This document shows positions 11,772-24,269 of a DNA stretch of 64,000 nt, in pieces (positions within the stretch are counted from its first letter, which is position 1; each line of letters begins with the position of its first letter). The DNA lies in contig JAQFVV010000548.1 in the NCBI GenBank assembly GCA_028023455.1, forward strand, positions 265,632 to 329,631. Reading direction: 5' to 3'. Position numbers and translations under genes: made by a program. The DNA comes from Epiperipatus broadwayi. Taxonomy: Eukaryota > Onychophora > Udeonychophora > Euonychophora > Peripatidae. The notes below the pieces were generated by a model, which did not search any database, was not told the origin of the DNA, and was given only the letters and a program-made list of their open reading frames with translations.

Positions 11772-12475
11772 CATACATTTATCATTTGTTTGTTATAAAG
11801 TCTTAAATAACAATGAATTTCTTTACTTTGTTAAGTAAAAGTCAATCTGTTTAATAAATATTTTGCAGTAAATAATTAGATTATTCTTGCTTTATTCATC
11901 CAAGACAATGTTTTCTATAATCACCGATATGTATAATGGTATTGCATTGTCTTGTCTTGTTGAATGCTAAGTGAAAGTACAGATCATTTGCTTTAACAAC
12001 ATTTACATCATAAGTAGTAAGTGATATATATATATATATTCACAATTGTTTTTCATTGTATTTACACATTTATCTCTTAAATAAAAAGATTTCCACCTTT
12101 TCACATATGCACTGTGCTAATTTATATATGTCCAACAATGCTGAGTTGAGTATAGTAAAACTCCTAAACCTAAACCCAAGTTAGAGACTTTATAAGTATA
12201 AAAGCGGCTTTCTTATCTTTAATCTAAATTTGGGCTTCTATAAATTAGTACAGTGCGTATGTGGAAAGGTGGAATCCTTTTTATTTAATCACATAGATAC
12301 TATACATTTGATAAATAAATTTCAGTGTTACATATATCTGTTGTTTGTTTGTTACAAAGTTATGAAATAAGGGATTTCTTTGTTATATAAAAATCAATGT
12401 ATTTAATTACCATCTTGCAATAAAAATATGAATGATTATTATTCACATCCCATGCTTTAGTCATTAAGGACAAAC
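11772..12475. repeat. Direct repeats enclosing an inverted repeat
   Basis: 11772-11910 and 12320-12475 are diverged direct repeats; both hold a TTTGTTTGTTAyAAAGT block followed by an ATTTCTTT block and both end in GACAA. Between them, 12078-12124 (containing AGATTTCCACCTTTTCACAT) is inverted at 12240-12288. No coding capacity. This may be a non-autonomous element with subterminal repeats. Confidence 0.5.
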
Positions 12476-12868
12476 TTTTTTAAAACGAAAAAGAACTTGG
12501 TAGCGAAATGGAGCACGTTTTTCTATGTATTGTCGAACGCTGTGAGTGTATTCAAATTATTAACACTATTTAAACGATTGTACAAATAATTTCTACTTAT
12601 ACGACTTGCATTGTGAGTAAACATTTCTTGAATATTTCATTATTAAATAATTTTCGAAATTTTGAATTATTGATTAGAATAGGCAGCAAGCCTATTTTCT
12701 ATTTTATATATGTTTTATTTTGTTTTATCCCAATGTTTTTTATATGAAATTAGAGTTGCTTTTTGTTAAACAAAAATATGTCTAAACATATATAAATTCT
12801 GACAGCTGGTTAGCAAATTAAATGTTATCAAAGCCAGGAAACAACACTAACAATGAGACAGAAAGCTG

Positions 12869-12910
12869 ACATAATACAGTTGTCAATTAACATAATACAG
12901 TTGTCAATTA
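12869..12910. repeat. 21-bp tandem duplication
   Basis: Two exact copies of a 21-bp unit beginning ACATAATACAGTTGTC. Confidence 0.9.
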
Positions 12911-15900
12911 ACCCTAGAAGTGTAATACAACCATAAAGAGTTAATAAAAATAATTATTTTATTTTATATCTATTAACTACATTTCTCAAAAAATGTTTTA
13001 GATAGATTGTTAAGAATTGACCTTCAAAGTTGCTCAAGCTGGCCATGGATATCAGTATGTCCTTCTAGCACAACACATAAAATGTAAGATAATCTTTCGA
13101 TCAATTAAAGCTAAAGTAAATACAAAGCTATCAAGCTGTAAGTGAATAACAACATTTTGAAACTGGCAGTGAGCATTTTAATATTATCAAACTTACATTG
13201 GAAATCATATGATATTTCACTAGGAAATGAATATTAAATGTATCTAAAAGCCAAGAAAGTTTAATATTATTACAAGTGCTCACAAAATCTAGAAGTCAGT
13301 GTAAGAAATGTTTTTAGTGCTAATTAAAATCCTTGAGGTACTTTAATAAGATATAGTTTACTATTTATTAGAAGAAGAAATATAAAGGATATGAGAACAA
13401 TTAAAATAATATTGGAAATGAACTTTAGAGAAGAAATCGTTGAAAATGGAAACACACTTAAAAATATTTACAAGTATTAAAATCACAATACAGTAGAATT
13501 GACACAAAGATAGAACTTAAAAAAATAAACAATGCAAGGGTAAATATTGCAAATAAGGAAAATAAAAAGTAACAGCTCATGCGTCAAATACAAAAATAAA
13601 AAAGGAAAAACAAAAATATTAGAATTGGGTGATAAGTTGAATAAATTAGCCAATGCTAATGAACATATTCTCTTTAGAAACAAATTCACAGTATTTCATG
13701 GAATTTGAGAAAAACACATAACTTCACTCATGTAAAAATGGGAAAACAAACTTTGCAAATTTTATAAATTATATGCCATCTATAATCAACTTTAAACAAA
13801 TTTTAAATATGTTTCAGTTTTTTCTATCATTATTCTCACATAAAAAAGTAGTAGCTTATAATCATTTTAAAAAAGCAGTCTGTGATTGAGGGAGTTTATT
13901 ATTTGCTATTAAGCAGAAGAGGTTATATTTTGAAAAGGTAAATCAAAATACCATGTGATGTAGCAAATTTCCTCAAAAGAGTACTGACATGGAAATAGGA
14001 CAATTAATTCAGTTTTTCAAAAATACTGTATCAAAATTAAAATCATTTACTTCATTTATTATCTCTGAAGACGAATATTAAAGGTGATATAATTTAATAT
14101 CCAAAAGAGATGCAGAGAAGCAAAGTAAAAGCTGACAAATGAACTATAGAAAAGGGACACAATTTTGATTACCTATATAACAATGCAATGCAGATAATTC
14201 ATTATGATTTTAGTAAAATACAATAAATACATCTCCAAGATATACATCATTATCATAAAATACTCTAGATAAAATAAAAACTATAGATTCAGAAATAAAA
14301 TAGAAAGTAACCAAATATTCATAACACTTTAATCAAATCTGAAATCAAACAAATGCTAAGTTTGAGAATACTAATGATCCATCTACTAAAACTTATTGAT
14401 AACTCCAAAAATAAAATTATTTAAACCAGATTTATGAAATAGAACTTCAAATGGTATTTTATAAAACACATTTTTTTCAGTATCAAAAATATTTTGAAAA
14501 TGCTTGCCGAATTCTGAAGTGAAAATCATATATAAAACATGAGTATCCTAAACCTTGAATAAGATTCACTATATATATATAAGCAAAAATAGTTGTTTTT
14601 CCAAACCAAATTTAATCTATAAATTGATAATAGGATTGAATTTAGTGGACAGGCAGATCATTCACAACTACAATTATAACGAAATCACGTGCAATGATGA
14701 GAGAGAGTAAAATTTAAACCTGATGAAATGTATTCCTAAAGTGATCTAGTGTGCATAGATGACGTTAGGAATTCTATTCATATTTCAAAAAGATGAATGT
14801 ATTCATCCAATACATTAGAAATGTTTTTTTAATAGAAGGACATTATCAAAAAAATCATAAATTAAACATGGTAGCTAGCAATATTTAAGTAAAGAATGAT
14901 TTTTTTCAGGCTAAGAAAAAAGAAAAAAAATTAAAACTTATACACAAATGTTCATCCTCTTATAATAATGTTTAGTATAATAGTTAATAAAAAGATTTAA
15001 AAAGATATTACTAAGTTTGATTAAGAACATGCCTTGTTTTAAAGTGCCTTGATCGTATCTTGCGTTGTGAAGACCAAAGACTTATTACAATACATTTTGA
15101 TGTTATCATCACAGTTTCTAAATATATCAAGAACATTCAGAACATCTGAACTCATTTTTCATAGCAATGAAAAATATTAAAATAAACATTCAAAAGAATA
15201 GTCTTAATTATAAAAAAGTATTTTTCGGGAATCTAATTGGAGGATATGTAAACAAATCTCATCTTTCAAATTATCATTAACAGAAAAAAAATATTCTTTT
15301 TGAAATATACAATTGTTAGTTGAAATATGCAATTGTTAGCATGAATGCTACTCAGATTATGCAGGTAATAACAAAAATATAAATTTGTTAAAAATAAATT
15401 CCCGATTAGGATTGACCACTTATTGACTAGAGAAATATGAATGATCAAGATAACTATAAAAAGAATACCTTTGTGTTTATCCCATCTTAAACCATTGTTA
15501 AATGTACATTACGACATTATTAAATTTGGATTATACTATATAACTTAAGATTGTGCTACTTTATTATCTAAAGTAACGGCTATGATTGTGTTAAGACTTT
15601 ACTGGTATCATTTTCTTCTGAAGAATTATGTACATTATTATTGATATATGGCTCTCAGAATAAGTTGACAACATTCAATGGTTACAAATTAGCTTCCAAA
15701 AATAAGCATAAATATCAAAATAATAACAAATAATACACCTAACAAAATATTCCATAGACTAGAAATTAATCTACTAGAAATTTATAAATATGATCAATAA
15801 TTGAAACATATAGTTTTTTTTTTTTTAAAAAAAACCCTTTATAGATCATCTTCTAAGATTAGCTATTATGAAAAAAGACTCTGCCAGTAAGAGTTATCTA

Positions 15901-16120
15901 AAATTTCAAAGACAAATGGAATAACCTAAACTTAGATAACTTGTGAAAACTACTAAATGTCTAAAAACACGTATATAAGAAATAACTTACTTTATGCCCA
16001 ACTCACCAAAGTGTTTAATCATTAAACATCCACAAATCTTTCATGATCTTGACTACAAAAAAATGCTACAACTTCATTTATAAGTCATAATATTTTAAAT
16101 CATTCTTTATTTTTTCATGT
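12911..16120. other. AT-rich gene-free stretch
   Basis: Only a short ~20-bp tandem duplication near 15299-15337 (GAAATATrCAATTGTTAG). Short frames at 13483-13689 and 15266-15448 (both -) carry no recognisable motif. Confidence 0.5.
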
Positions 16121-16121
16121 G

Positions 16122-16181
16122 TGGGACAACTTCTTGTAAGGCGGCTATGCTGACCTCTCGACCACCGCCGCTTGACATTCT
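16122..16181 (-). mobile_element. tRNA-derived SINE, head fragment
   Basis: The minus strand reads GGTGGTCGAGAGGTCAGCAT followed by AGCCGCCTTACAAG and GTTGTCCC. This is the same tRNA-like head as the complete SINE at 24.85 kb, with several substitutions. The 3' part, including the B box, is missing. Confidence 0.65.
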
Positions 16182-16859
16182 TGGCATCAAATTATCATCA
16201 AAAATATTTTCTACATCATTGATTATGAATGAAGTATTTGAGATATTTTGTCATGCTTATTACAAAATCAATAGATTTTTTTTTTAAATATAGCCATTTC
16301 ATTTAATTCTTATTGTTCTTTCTTAACAAAATATTTTTTCTTATAATCTTTAGTTAACAAATTCACTCTTGAGATTTGATTTCCTAATTCCTCATGTTAA
16401 TGACACTTTCCGAATTGTTAATCTGTATAAAATTGCAGCAAGATATTGGTGAAAAGGATTGTTTTCTGATAATGATCATATACATATAAAATAAAGATGC
16501 TCTCTCAGAAGATCTAGGACCATTGCAGCCCAACAAGAAAAAATCTTAATAGAGATATATGCTATTGTTATAGAATTTTGTTGTATTTATATTTAGCTTG
16601 ATCAAATAACTTTCTTATTTATATCCTTATTATAATACAAAAATAGATAAAGAATTACAAATAGTAAAAGTTTATGAAATGTGCAACACAAAACTCATCA
16701 ATAATACTTATAACTAAAGTTGAATAATAAGAAAAAACATATTTTAATAATTTAATGGCATGAATGTGTTTGAATATTGCTAAATAAAAAGATCAATATC
16801 AGTAAAACATTTGCTACAACAATTCTTATATTATACCCTCATGTTTCCGTTAATGCAGC

Positions 16860-18960
16860 AGATCTAGCTTATTTTTAATTGTAACAACGTTTCGCAAACT
16901 TATGTGAAAGCGAAAGGTAATATAATTTTTAAGTCTGTGTTTATCGATAAGGATATGGATACTAAAGTCTGACAAATCCTTGATTACAAAATTCCCATTC
17001 AAGAATTGAATCTATTTTCCAAATCAGTTGGTCCTATTTAAGTTTCCTTGGGAGATTGCTAAATTGTAGGATTGTAGTAAATGGGTTTTTTTATGCTCTT
17101 GCAATCGCTTTTCAATGTGACAACTAGTCCCACCAATACTCACTCTTCCACATTCACAAAACATGTCATAGATGCAGTTTTTGCTGTATAGCTTTTTAAG
17201 TTTAGACTTTGGACACCTTAGAATTCAACATAGTGTGGTATGGCTCTGGAAATCTGTTCTGATGTTACACCAATTGCAGATTTTTACAAATTTGTCTGCT
17301 ATATACATATACTTTTTCATTTTTTCAAATTGCTAATTTCTGAACAAACTTCTTTTCCATCTGTTTTATAGTGATAGTATAACTCCATGTTTTATATTCC
17401 GGTGTGATTGAATATACATGCTAAAATATTTTTCTGTATGTGACGTTTTCTGTAAACTGAATTTTCGAATTTCCATGAGGGTTTGTTCTTATTTTGACTC
17501 TATTGTGAACTTAATTGAAAGGAATATGTTGTTGATGTGTTTATAGAAAGTTTGTAGTAGTGTTCCGCCATGTCATCATGCAACAAATGCATCATCAGAA
17601 TAAAGAAGACAAACTTCAAATAGACATGGAGGAGCATTTATGAGTTACCGGTATCAAGTATTTCCATGTAAACATTGCTAATCAAAGATGACAATGTGAG
17701 TCCATAGCCATGCCATGATTTTGTTGGAAGAATTCTGTGTTGTAAGAAGTTGTTTTTATGCAGAATGTTAATAGTTCCATTATGCTATCAATAGGACGAC
17801 TTGTTCTGGTTTGTAAGCTATTATCAAGATTTAATATTTTTCTTATAATAGACCCCGCTTCTCCACATGTTACATTTGTGAATAAACTTTCTACATCAAA
17901 CCTTATTAGTGTGTCAGTTCCTTCAATTTTCATATTCTTGATTAATTCTACAAAGTTTCCAGAATTTCTGGCAAAGGGCTGGGTCTTGTCTGCCAAATGA
18001 TTAAGAACTTTGTGAAGAAATCTTGACAAATGTTAGCAAAATGAATTTCTAGAACAAACAATATCATGAAAAATTATCCTTATAGACTTTAGATAGACCA
18101 TAAAGGTGAGAAATTTAGCTGAAATATGTTTTTTTTTTAAATATGATATTAGATTACTTTTTTCTGAATCACTAAAGTATATGTAAGGTTTTCTGAGTAA
18201 CGTTTGCAACTTTGTTTCTCGTATAGGATTTTTTGCTACTTTTTTATATTGACCTGCTGTGAGGAGTTCTTATATTTTGTCATAATAAGTCGTTTGTATC
18301 TATTACAACTGATGCAGCGCCTTTGTCCCATGGAGAATAATTATAAATATATCTACTTTGAAAGATTTAATTGCTTTCCTCTCTTCAAAGGATGTGTTTG
18401 ACTTCAATTTTTGTTGCTTTTTAAGTGTTCTTTTTATTCTCCAACGCAATTCTACTGCTTCTTTTAAAGACAATTTTTGAATGACTTTTTCAGTGGCTGC
18501 CATTAAATGTAATTAAAGAATGTTAGATAGTATGATGGCAAAGTTTAATCATTTTTGATAACAGAACATTCAGTATCTGTTACGTGTTTAGAACTAGATT
18601 TTTAACAGATGAAGCTGGTACATTGTTGGGTACATTATGACCCTTGACATGCCCATGTAGGTTTACAAGTTTTTTTTATTGGCATTCGTTTATTTTTCCA
18701 TGCAATATAGAATATGATTTGCTAACAGTTTGGGAAACTCTTGTAAAATCTTTAGCAGTACGTTTATATTTTAGAAAGCATTCAGCATTATTAATGAAAT
18801 GCAAGACTTGATACTTGAAAAATATTTGAGCATTTATTCTTTCTTTTAATAGATGTTCACTTGCTCTCTGAGTAATTTATCAGGATTCTGGGAGTCAATT
18901 AGGCATTTCAATTGCAAACTTTTAGGAACCCACCCTTCAGATTTACATTTACGTAAATAA
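16860..18960 (-). pseudogene. PLE relic, family 1, copy B (RT plus GIY-YIG)
   Basis: A decayed PLE polyprotein read from about 18960 down to 17060, with many stops and shifts. The N-terminal block includes EGWVPKSLQLK. The best-kept piece (17682-18029) holds RT motif A RFDVESLFTNV and the motif B start FFQQNHGMAM. Motif C appears after a shift as LYSDDAFV, so the usual YVDD has become YSDD. The nuclease domain survives as CIYDMFCECGRVSIGG and KRLQEHK near 17080-17200. About 100-200 bp downstream lies GCGAAACGTTG (about 16885-16900, -), a hammerhead-like 3' core without a recognisable CTGANGA partner. PLE RTs copy RNA at a nicked chromosomal end, with GIY-YIG supplying the nick. This copy cannot work. 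Confidence 0.85.
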
Positions 18961-18974
18961 GTTTACATTAAATA

Positions 18975-19250
18975 AATGTCCATTAAAGTATGAAGATTGG
19001 TTATCTTAATATATATCTGAGCACTTATTGTTTATATGTGTGGAGATGATAATCTGCATCAACTGATGATTGCTGGTTTAGCATGAAATACGTATATTGG
19101 TGATTATTTATCTTTTCAACATATATGTGTTCAACTGTATCACTAATATGAGTTAGAGTGGTGAGCGATGGGTCATGTGAAAGTCTGTGCTCATATATCC
19201 TATGTATTACATATATTGATACAGATGTATAATAAGCCTGTATTTCAGTT
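18975..19250 (+). mobile_element. Hammerhead-bearing dispersed repeat, copy 1
   Basis: Homologous to the minus strand of 49640-49890 and, in its second half, to 61637-61815. Shared blocks include the TCCATTAAAGTAT segment, TTTAGCATGAAATACG and ATTATTTATCTTTTCAA. It lies between two divergent PLE relics, immediately upstream of copy C, so it could be that PLE's leading pseudo-LTR. The two other copies stand alone, which favours an independent retroposon. Confidence 0.7.
19048..19108 (+). ncRNA. Type I hammerhead ribozyme, dispersed-repeat copy 1
   Basis: Consensus core CTGATGA (19063-19069) and GAAA (19085-19088). Stem I pairs CATCAA (19057-19062) with TTGGTG (19097-19102), including one U-G. 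Beyond a 3-nt bulge it continues as ATAAT (19049-19053) with ATTAT (19103-19107). Stem II pairs TGCT with AGCA around GGTTT, with a U-U at its base. Stem III is the 8-nt palindrome ATACGTAT (19088-19095), and the cleavage-site base is A19096. All essential core bases are present, so this copy is the best candidate in its family for activity. Confidence 0.8.
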
Positions 19251-19388
19251 GTAAGTAAGTTTAATTATTTTCTATTTTGACTAACTTTAGACATAATTCT
19301 TCATAATGTCTAAAGTTTGATACAGTATTCAGTATGGACCTGGTACTATACCAAGCTATAGACATTATACAAACTGTGTCTAAAGCTG

Positions 19389-21600
19389 GCCAAATTAGAA
19401 GATCACTTAACTTTCTTATGTAAATCTGAAAGATTAGTTCCTAAGATTTTGCAATTAAAACCTCATATTAACTCTCAGAGAGCTAAAAAAAATCTTCAGA
19501 GAACAAAGGAAGCTCAAAGGTTTTCCTAGTATCAAATCTTGCATTTCATTAATAATGTTAAATGTTTTTTTTTAAAAATAATCTTACTGATGAAGACTTC
19601 ACAATAGTTTCTCAGGCAAAATAATATTCTACATTACATGGAAAAATAAATTAATGCCAAAAGAAAAAAAATTGCAAATCTTCATGATCATGTCGACAGT
19701 CATAGTCTACCAAGCAGTGTACAAGCTTCATCTGTTAAAAATCCTAGTTCTAAGGATCTAATAAATGCTAAAATTTCTGTTCTCAAAAATGGATTAAACT
19801 TTGCAATCAGACCATCTAATATCTCTTAATTAGATATAATGGGTGCACACTGAGAAAGTCACTCAAAAATTGCCTTTAGAAGAAGCAGCAGAATTATGCC
19901 GGAGAATAAAAAAACACTTGACAAGCAACAAAAATGGAAGTAAAATATATTCTGTAATGAGAAGAAAACAATTATGTCTCTCAAAGTAGATAAATCTATA
20001 ATTATTTCCCCACTGACAAAGACAATTCAACACTTGTAATGAATACAACAGATTATGAAAACAAAATACAAGAACTCCTCACAGCAGGCCGATAGAAAAA
20101 GTACAACAAATTTCATACAGAATAAAAAACTAAATTACAAATATTACTCAGAAAGCATCGCAGGTACTTCTGTGATCAGAAAAAGTAACCAGACATCACA
20201 TGACAGAAAAATTCGTCTTCTTTTTAGTCTATCTAAAATGCATAAGGATAATATTCCATTAACACTTATTGTTAGTTCTAGAAATTTCACTTTGCCAAAA
20301 TCTTTTCAAAGTTCTTAGTCCTGATAAGACCCAATCCTTTGTCAGGGATCCTAGACACTTTGTATAATTAATCAAGAACATGAATTTTGAAGGAACTAAC
20401 ATACTTGTAAGCTTTGGTGTAGAAAGTTTATTCACAATTGTACCATGTGAAGAAGCATTGTCTATTTTAAGGAAAAAAGATTAAATGGTGATAAGAGCTT
20501 AAAGTAAGAACAACTTTTTCTATTGATAGTATAATGAAACTATTAACATACAGCATAATAATCTACTTTCAACACAAAGCAGATTTCTTCCAAGAAAATT
20601 ATGGAATTGCTATGAGCTCATCATTGTCACCTTTGATTAGCAATATGGATATGGAAGAACTTGAAACCACAGTCATAACAACTATTCCATACCCATTTAA
20701 AGTTTTGCTTTGTTATATTGATGATACATTTGTTGTGTGGTCATATCTTGGATTACTATTACAAAATTCTGGAAACACATCAATAACGTATTTCCTTGAA
20801 TTGACAGTAGAGTTAGAATAAGAAAAAAATGGCATTCTTAGTTGTTCTTGTGACAATAGTGTCTCACGACAAAATCAAAACTACAGTTTACAGAAACCCA
20901 TACACATAGGAAAATACTTAGCATATACATCGAATCACGTCAGAAAAACAAAATATGGAGTTATACTATCACTATCAAACAGAACAAAATAAATTTGTTC
21001 AAAAAACCAATGAGTTGAAAAAAGAAAAATTCTTCTATATAGAACAAACACTTAAGAAAAACAATTATCCATTGACTATTATTAAAAAAACCTTAAGAAG
21101 ACAATACAAAGAACCATCAAAGGAAGAACAATTATTGGTAGTGTAATATAATCATTCATACTATAAATATCAGACATCTTCTGCAATCAGTATAGTATCA
21201 AACCAATTTTCCAGATCCATATTGCGCTATGAGGAATGATAATATCTATAAAGCCTAAACTTGAAATGTAAAAAATCAAAAACTGCCTATGTGGAATACA
21301 AAAACGTGGAAGAATGTATATTAGTAAGACCCGTGTCCCCATTGGAAAGCAATTGCAAGAGCACAATATGATGATTATAAGAGAGAAAACAGATATGTCT
21401 AAAAAAACAGATCGAGTATGTATGTAACAATGAACATATGTTTAATTGGGAAAATACAAAAATATTGGATGAGAGAAAAAGGTAAAAAGAAGAAATTTTA
21501 GAGAAGCTGCTCACATAACAATAGTGAATAATCCATAAGTCAATCTAGTGTGACTATACATAATGTATGAAAACCACTAATCATTTTTTCTCTTTGAAGA
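19389..21600 (+). pseudogene. PLE relic, family 1, copy C (nearly full-length frame)
   Basis: The frame opens near 19389 with KLEDHLTFLCKSERLVPK, the usual PLE N-terminal block, then decays into several frames. Recognisable parts: KMHKDNIPL with IVSSRN (20238-20285); RT motif A as SFGVESLFTIV (20408-20440), where the catalytic Asp is Gly; motif B GIAMSSSLSPLISN (20604-20645); motif C CYIDDTFVVW (20710-20740); a GKYLAYTSNH block; a degraded GIY-YIG region (GRMYISKTR near 21310); and the tail RNFREAAHITIVNNP (21490-21535). It is homologous to the copies at 16.9-18.96 kb and 36.0-37.8 kb but is the most decayed. The lost Asp alone would kill RT activity. Confidence 0.85.
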
Positions 21601-21931
21601 AAGTGGAGAAATCAGGAGAAACATCATACATAATTACATGAAATTCCTACTGAAGGTTGACTTTTGTAGGATGGCTGTTATTTAAAGCATTATTTTAAAT
21701 TTCATTATTCAAGAATCTAAGGGTCTGGTTTGATTGTCATGCTTGTAATGCCACTGATCAGGCCAGAAACAAAGAGGACAATAATCCCTCTCAAAACGAT
21801 ATTGTTAACAGTCGACTGTATTTGGAAATGTAAATAGTTAAATCTGCTGAAGACATTCAATACTTAATATTAGATGATGGAAATAGTTCAATATATAAAT
21901 ACAACTAGAATATTATCATCACAAATCTTCA

Positions 21932-21933
<2 letters not shown>
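21601..21933. other. Gene-free spacer
   Basis: No gene seen. A CTGAAGA and a distant GAAA near 21847-21881 do not form a hammerhead. Confidence 0.5.

Positions 21934-22027
<94 letters not shown>
21934..22027. repeat. (AT)n microsatellite
   Basis: About 94 bp of AT dinucleotide repeat; the Tyr-Ile frames over it are artefacts. Confidence 0.95.
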
Positions 22028-22030
<3 letters not shown>

Positions 22031-22035
22031 TAAAT

Positions 22036-22115
22036 AAAACTATCAAAACAATACAATAATTAATACATAACAATATTTTAAACAAATATATACCAATTTA
22101 ATATATACCAATTTA
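22036..22115 (-). repeat. Inverted copy of the PLE family 2 3' end
   Basis: The reverse complement of this segment matches 23515-23590 (the GGTATATATTTGTTTAAAAT block, then TAATTATTGTATTGTTTTGA). It also contains an extra partial duplication of ATTAAATTGGTATAT. It directly precedes the truncated PLE reading frame in head-to-head orientation. Confidence 0.8.
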
Positions 22116-22116
22116 A

Positions 22117-23393
22117 TTCATCTTTTGATTTTGTAGAAAAAATTCAAAATATTAATATTAATAATAATGATAGTATTTGTACATTTGATATATGTGAGAT
22201 GTACGGTTCAATAGATAGATTAAAATCTATAAAAATTATATTAGATGCTTTAAGGTTAAAAAAAGTTGATGTTAAAAAAGTAAAATTTGTAAATGATGTA
22301 TTATATTTTATTGATAAAAATATATATGCTATATTTAATGAAAATTATTATAAAATGGATTATGATGGCCTATGGGACTTCCTGTAGTTTCACAAATATG
22401 TAGTTTTGTGGTATCAAGATATGAAGATATAATTCTTAATACTAATATATATTGCCAAGGTATTAAAATTTATTACAGGTATGTCGATGATGTTTTCGTT
22501 TGTGGAAGTTTAGATATTATAAATGTATTATTCAATGAATTAAATAGTTTAGAAGGTTTAAAATGGAGTAAATCTTTTGAAAAAAAAAAAAAAAAAAGTC
22601 AATTCAGTATTTAGATATTAAAGTTACACGTAATAAAAATAAATTAGATTATTGTATGGTAATAAAAGATATTGAAAAAAGAGGATATATTCCTTGGTAT
22701 TCAAATGTGCCAATTGCACATAAATTATCCAGTTTAAAATCATTTTTATTTAGGAATAATAAATTATGTAAATATAGTTCTGATAAAATAAGTAACATAA
22801 ATGTATTTATTATGGATTTGTTAAATGTTGGATATGATCATAAATTAATTTATAATATTGTTACTAAGTTTAATAATAATAGAAAAATTTTAGATGCTAT
22901 AGATATTGATAAAATAAAATATACTTGGATATCAATACCATTTATTTGTAATGAACAGGTTAAATTTATAAAACAGATATATAAAAATATATGTCGAGTT
23001 GCATTTTATACTACTCCTAATTTAAATAGATTAATAAATAATTCAAAAAATAGGTGTGGTATTTTAAATCAAAGTTGTGCAATATATAAATGGCTATGTT
23101 TTTGTGGAAAGGCTTATATTGGGGAATCTCGATGTACATTGGAGAAAAGATCAAGGGAGCATTTGTTATTGTATAAACGAGTGCAAAAATCAAGACAAGA
23201 GAATGTTAGAAATGATGATGTATTACCATCAGTATTTTTTGATCATAATGTAACATGTAATTATGGTTTTGATTTTAATAAAGTTAAAATTCTGTGTATT
23301 GAAAGAAATAATAATAAACGCAAAATTAAAGAAGCTATGTTAATAAAAAGTGAAAAGCAACAGTTGATAAATAGAGACAGACAGCCAATATAA
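22117..23393 (+). pseudogene. PLE relic, family 2 (5'-truncated RT plus GIY-YIG)
   Basis: A PLE distinct from family 1 and much more AT-rich. The frame starts just before RT motif A (CTFDICEMYGSIDR, about 22178-22220), so the N-terminal third is absent. A one-base loss near 22373 and a slip at the poly-A run 22577-22597 split it into three frames. Motif B is MGLPVVSQICSFV, motif C YYRYVDDVFV (about 22472-22500), then YLDIKVTR after the poly-A. The 245-residue last frame (22656-23393) has YIPWYSNVPIAHKLSSLKSF, the nuclease domain CFCGKAYIGESRCTLEKR, and the tail ERNNNKRKIKEAM. Apart from the two shifts the domains look well kept, which suggests a younger copy than B or C. Confidence 0.88.
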
Positions 23394-23467
23394 AAATTAA
23401 TGAATTGTGGGAAAATTGATGTATGACGTATTGCTTTTGTTTACATTTGTAACGGTTTTTTCTAATA

Positions 23468-23526
23468 CAATTTGAGTCTAGTTGACAACGACTACATAGA
23501 TAGTTGAAAGTACTTCTATTAAATTG
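23468..23526 (+). ncRNA. Hammerhead ribozyme, degenerate, in PLE family 2 3' region
   Basis: Outer stem I pairs CAATTT (23468-23473) with AAATTG (23521-23526), and inner stem I pairs TAG (23479-23481) with CTA (23516-23518). Stem II pairs GACTA (23490-23494) with TAGTT (23501-23505). GAAA lies at 23506-23509, stem III is the palindrome AGTACT (23509-23514), and the cleavage-site base is T23515. The first core box reads TTGACAA (23482-23488) where CTGANGA is expected, so two core positions are changed and this copy is probably inactive. Confidence 0.6.
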
Positions 23527-23590
23527 GTATATATTTGTTTAAAATATTGTTACTGTATTAATTATTGTATTGTTTTGAATAGTTATATAT
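23515..23590 (+). repeat. 3' terminal arm of PLE family 2
   Basis: Inverted match to 22036-22115. The arm begins at the predicted hammerhead cleavage position. Confidence 0.75.
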
Positions 23591-23670
23591 ATATTATTAT
23601 AATTGGAATACAGACATTGATTAATAATTTATATATATATATATATATATATAAATATATGCAAATTAAC

Positions 23671-23692
23671 TTAACTTGCATTTTTGTTTATC
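23671..23692 (+). repeat. Retrozyme end fragment
   Basis: AACTTGCATTTTTGTTTATC followed by (AT)n. It matches the retrozyme segment at about 8050-8070 and the outer border of the inverted unit at 7373-7392, which is also next to (AT)n. Confidence 0.6.
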
Positions 23693-23699
23693 ATATATA

Positions 23700-24265
23700 T
23701 ATATATCCAAATAAGTTAATTTTAACTGAAAATATATTCCTTGATTCCTCTTTGAGGCTTTAAAAAAATTATCTGAGCAGTAGAAATTTTAATGTCCACT
23801 CCATATGTGCTTATTTATGTAACGGTCATTCCACTGAAAGTTTTTATATAGCAAGAGAACATGGACGGGTACGTCACTAACTCCATAACCAATGCAATAA
23901 TTTTATTGAATTTTTATTTCTGAGTTTAGGATCAAGAAATATTAGTCTTTTTTCTCAATTGCTTGATAATTTTTGAAGATAGAATAAATATAAGTGAAAG
24001 ATACATTTTGTACTTATTTACCATTAAAGTAAATAATGACTTTTATTTTTAGATGTTGTCAAGTCATTAACGTGGATAGACTATGAATCCAGATTTCCAT
24101 TTAATGACGACTTTTTATTTAGATAATTAGAACTGCAGATCCCATTTGTATAAAAAAAGATTTAAAAATTGGAAAGCTTGTGTAACATTAAACGGAAAGA
24201 TGGTTGGATTTTGTGAAGTTAGAAGAATAATTGAAAAGACAATTGAATTTTAAAACGGAAATCTA
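23700..24265. other. Gene-free stretch
   Basis: No confident feature; possibly the decayed 5' part of the following LINE. Confidence 0.4.
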
Positions 24266-24269
24266 TTTA

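Noticed and set aside
16870-16935. Active hammerhead downstream of PLE copy B
   Set aside because: GCGAAACGTTG is present but no CTGANGA box precedes it; at most a fossil.
17585-17600. CTGATGA on the minus strand
   Set aside because: Part of the PLE RT motif C coding sequence (SDD region), with no GAAA in place.
17758-18000. 80-residue plus-strand frame
   Set aside because: Shadow of the PLE RT frame on the minus strand.
21844-21885. CTGAAGA with GAAA as a hammerhead
   Set aside because: 26-nt spacer with only a bulged weak stem, and no stem I or cleavage base in place.
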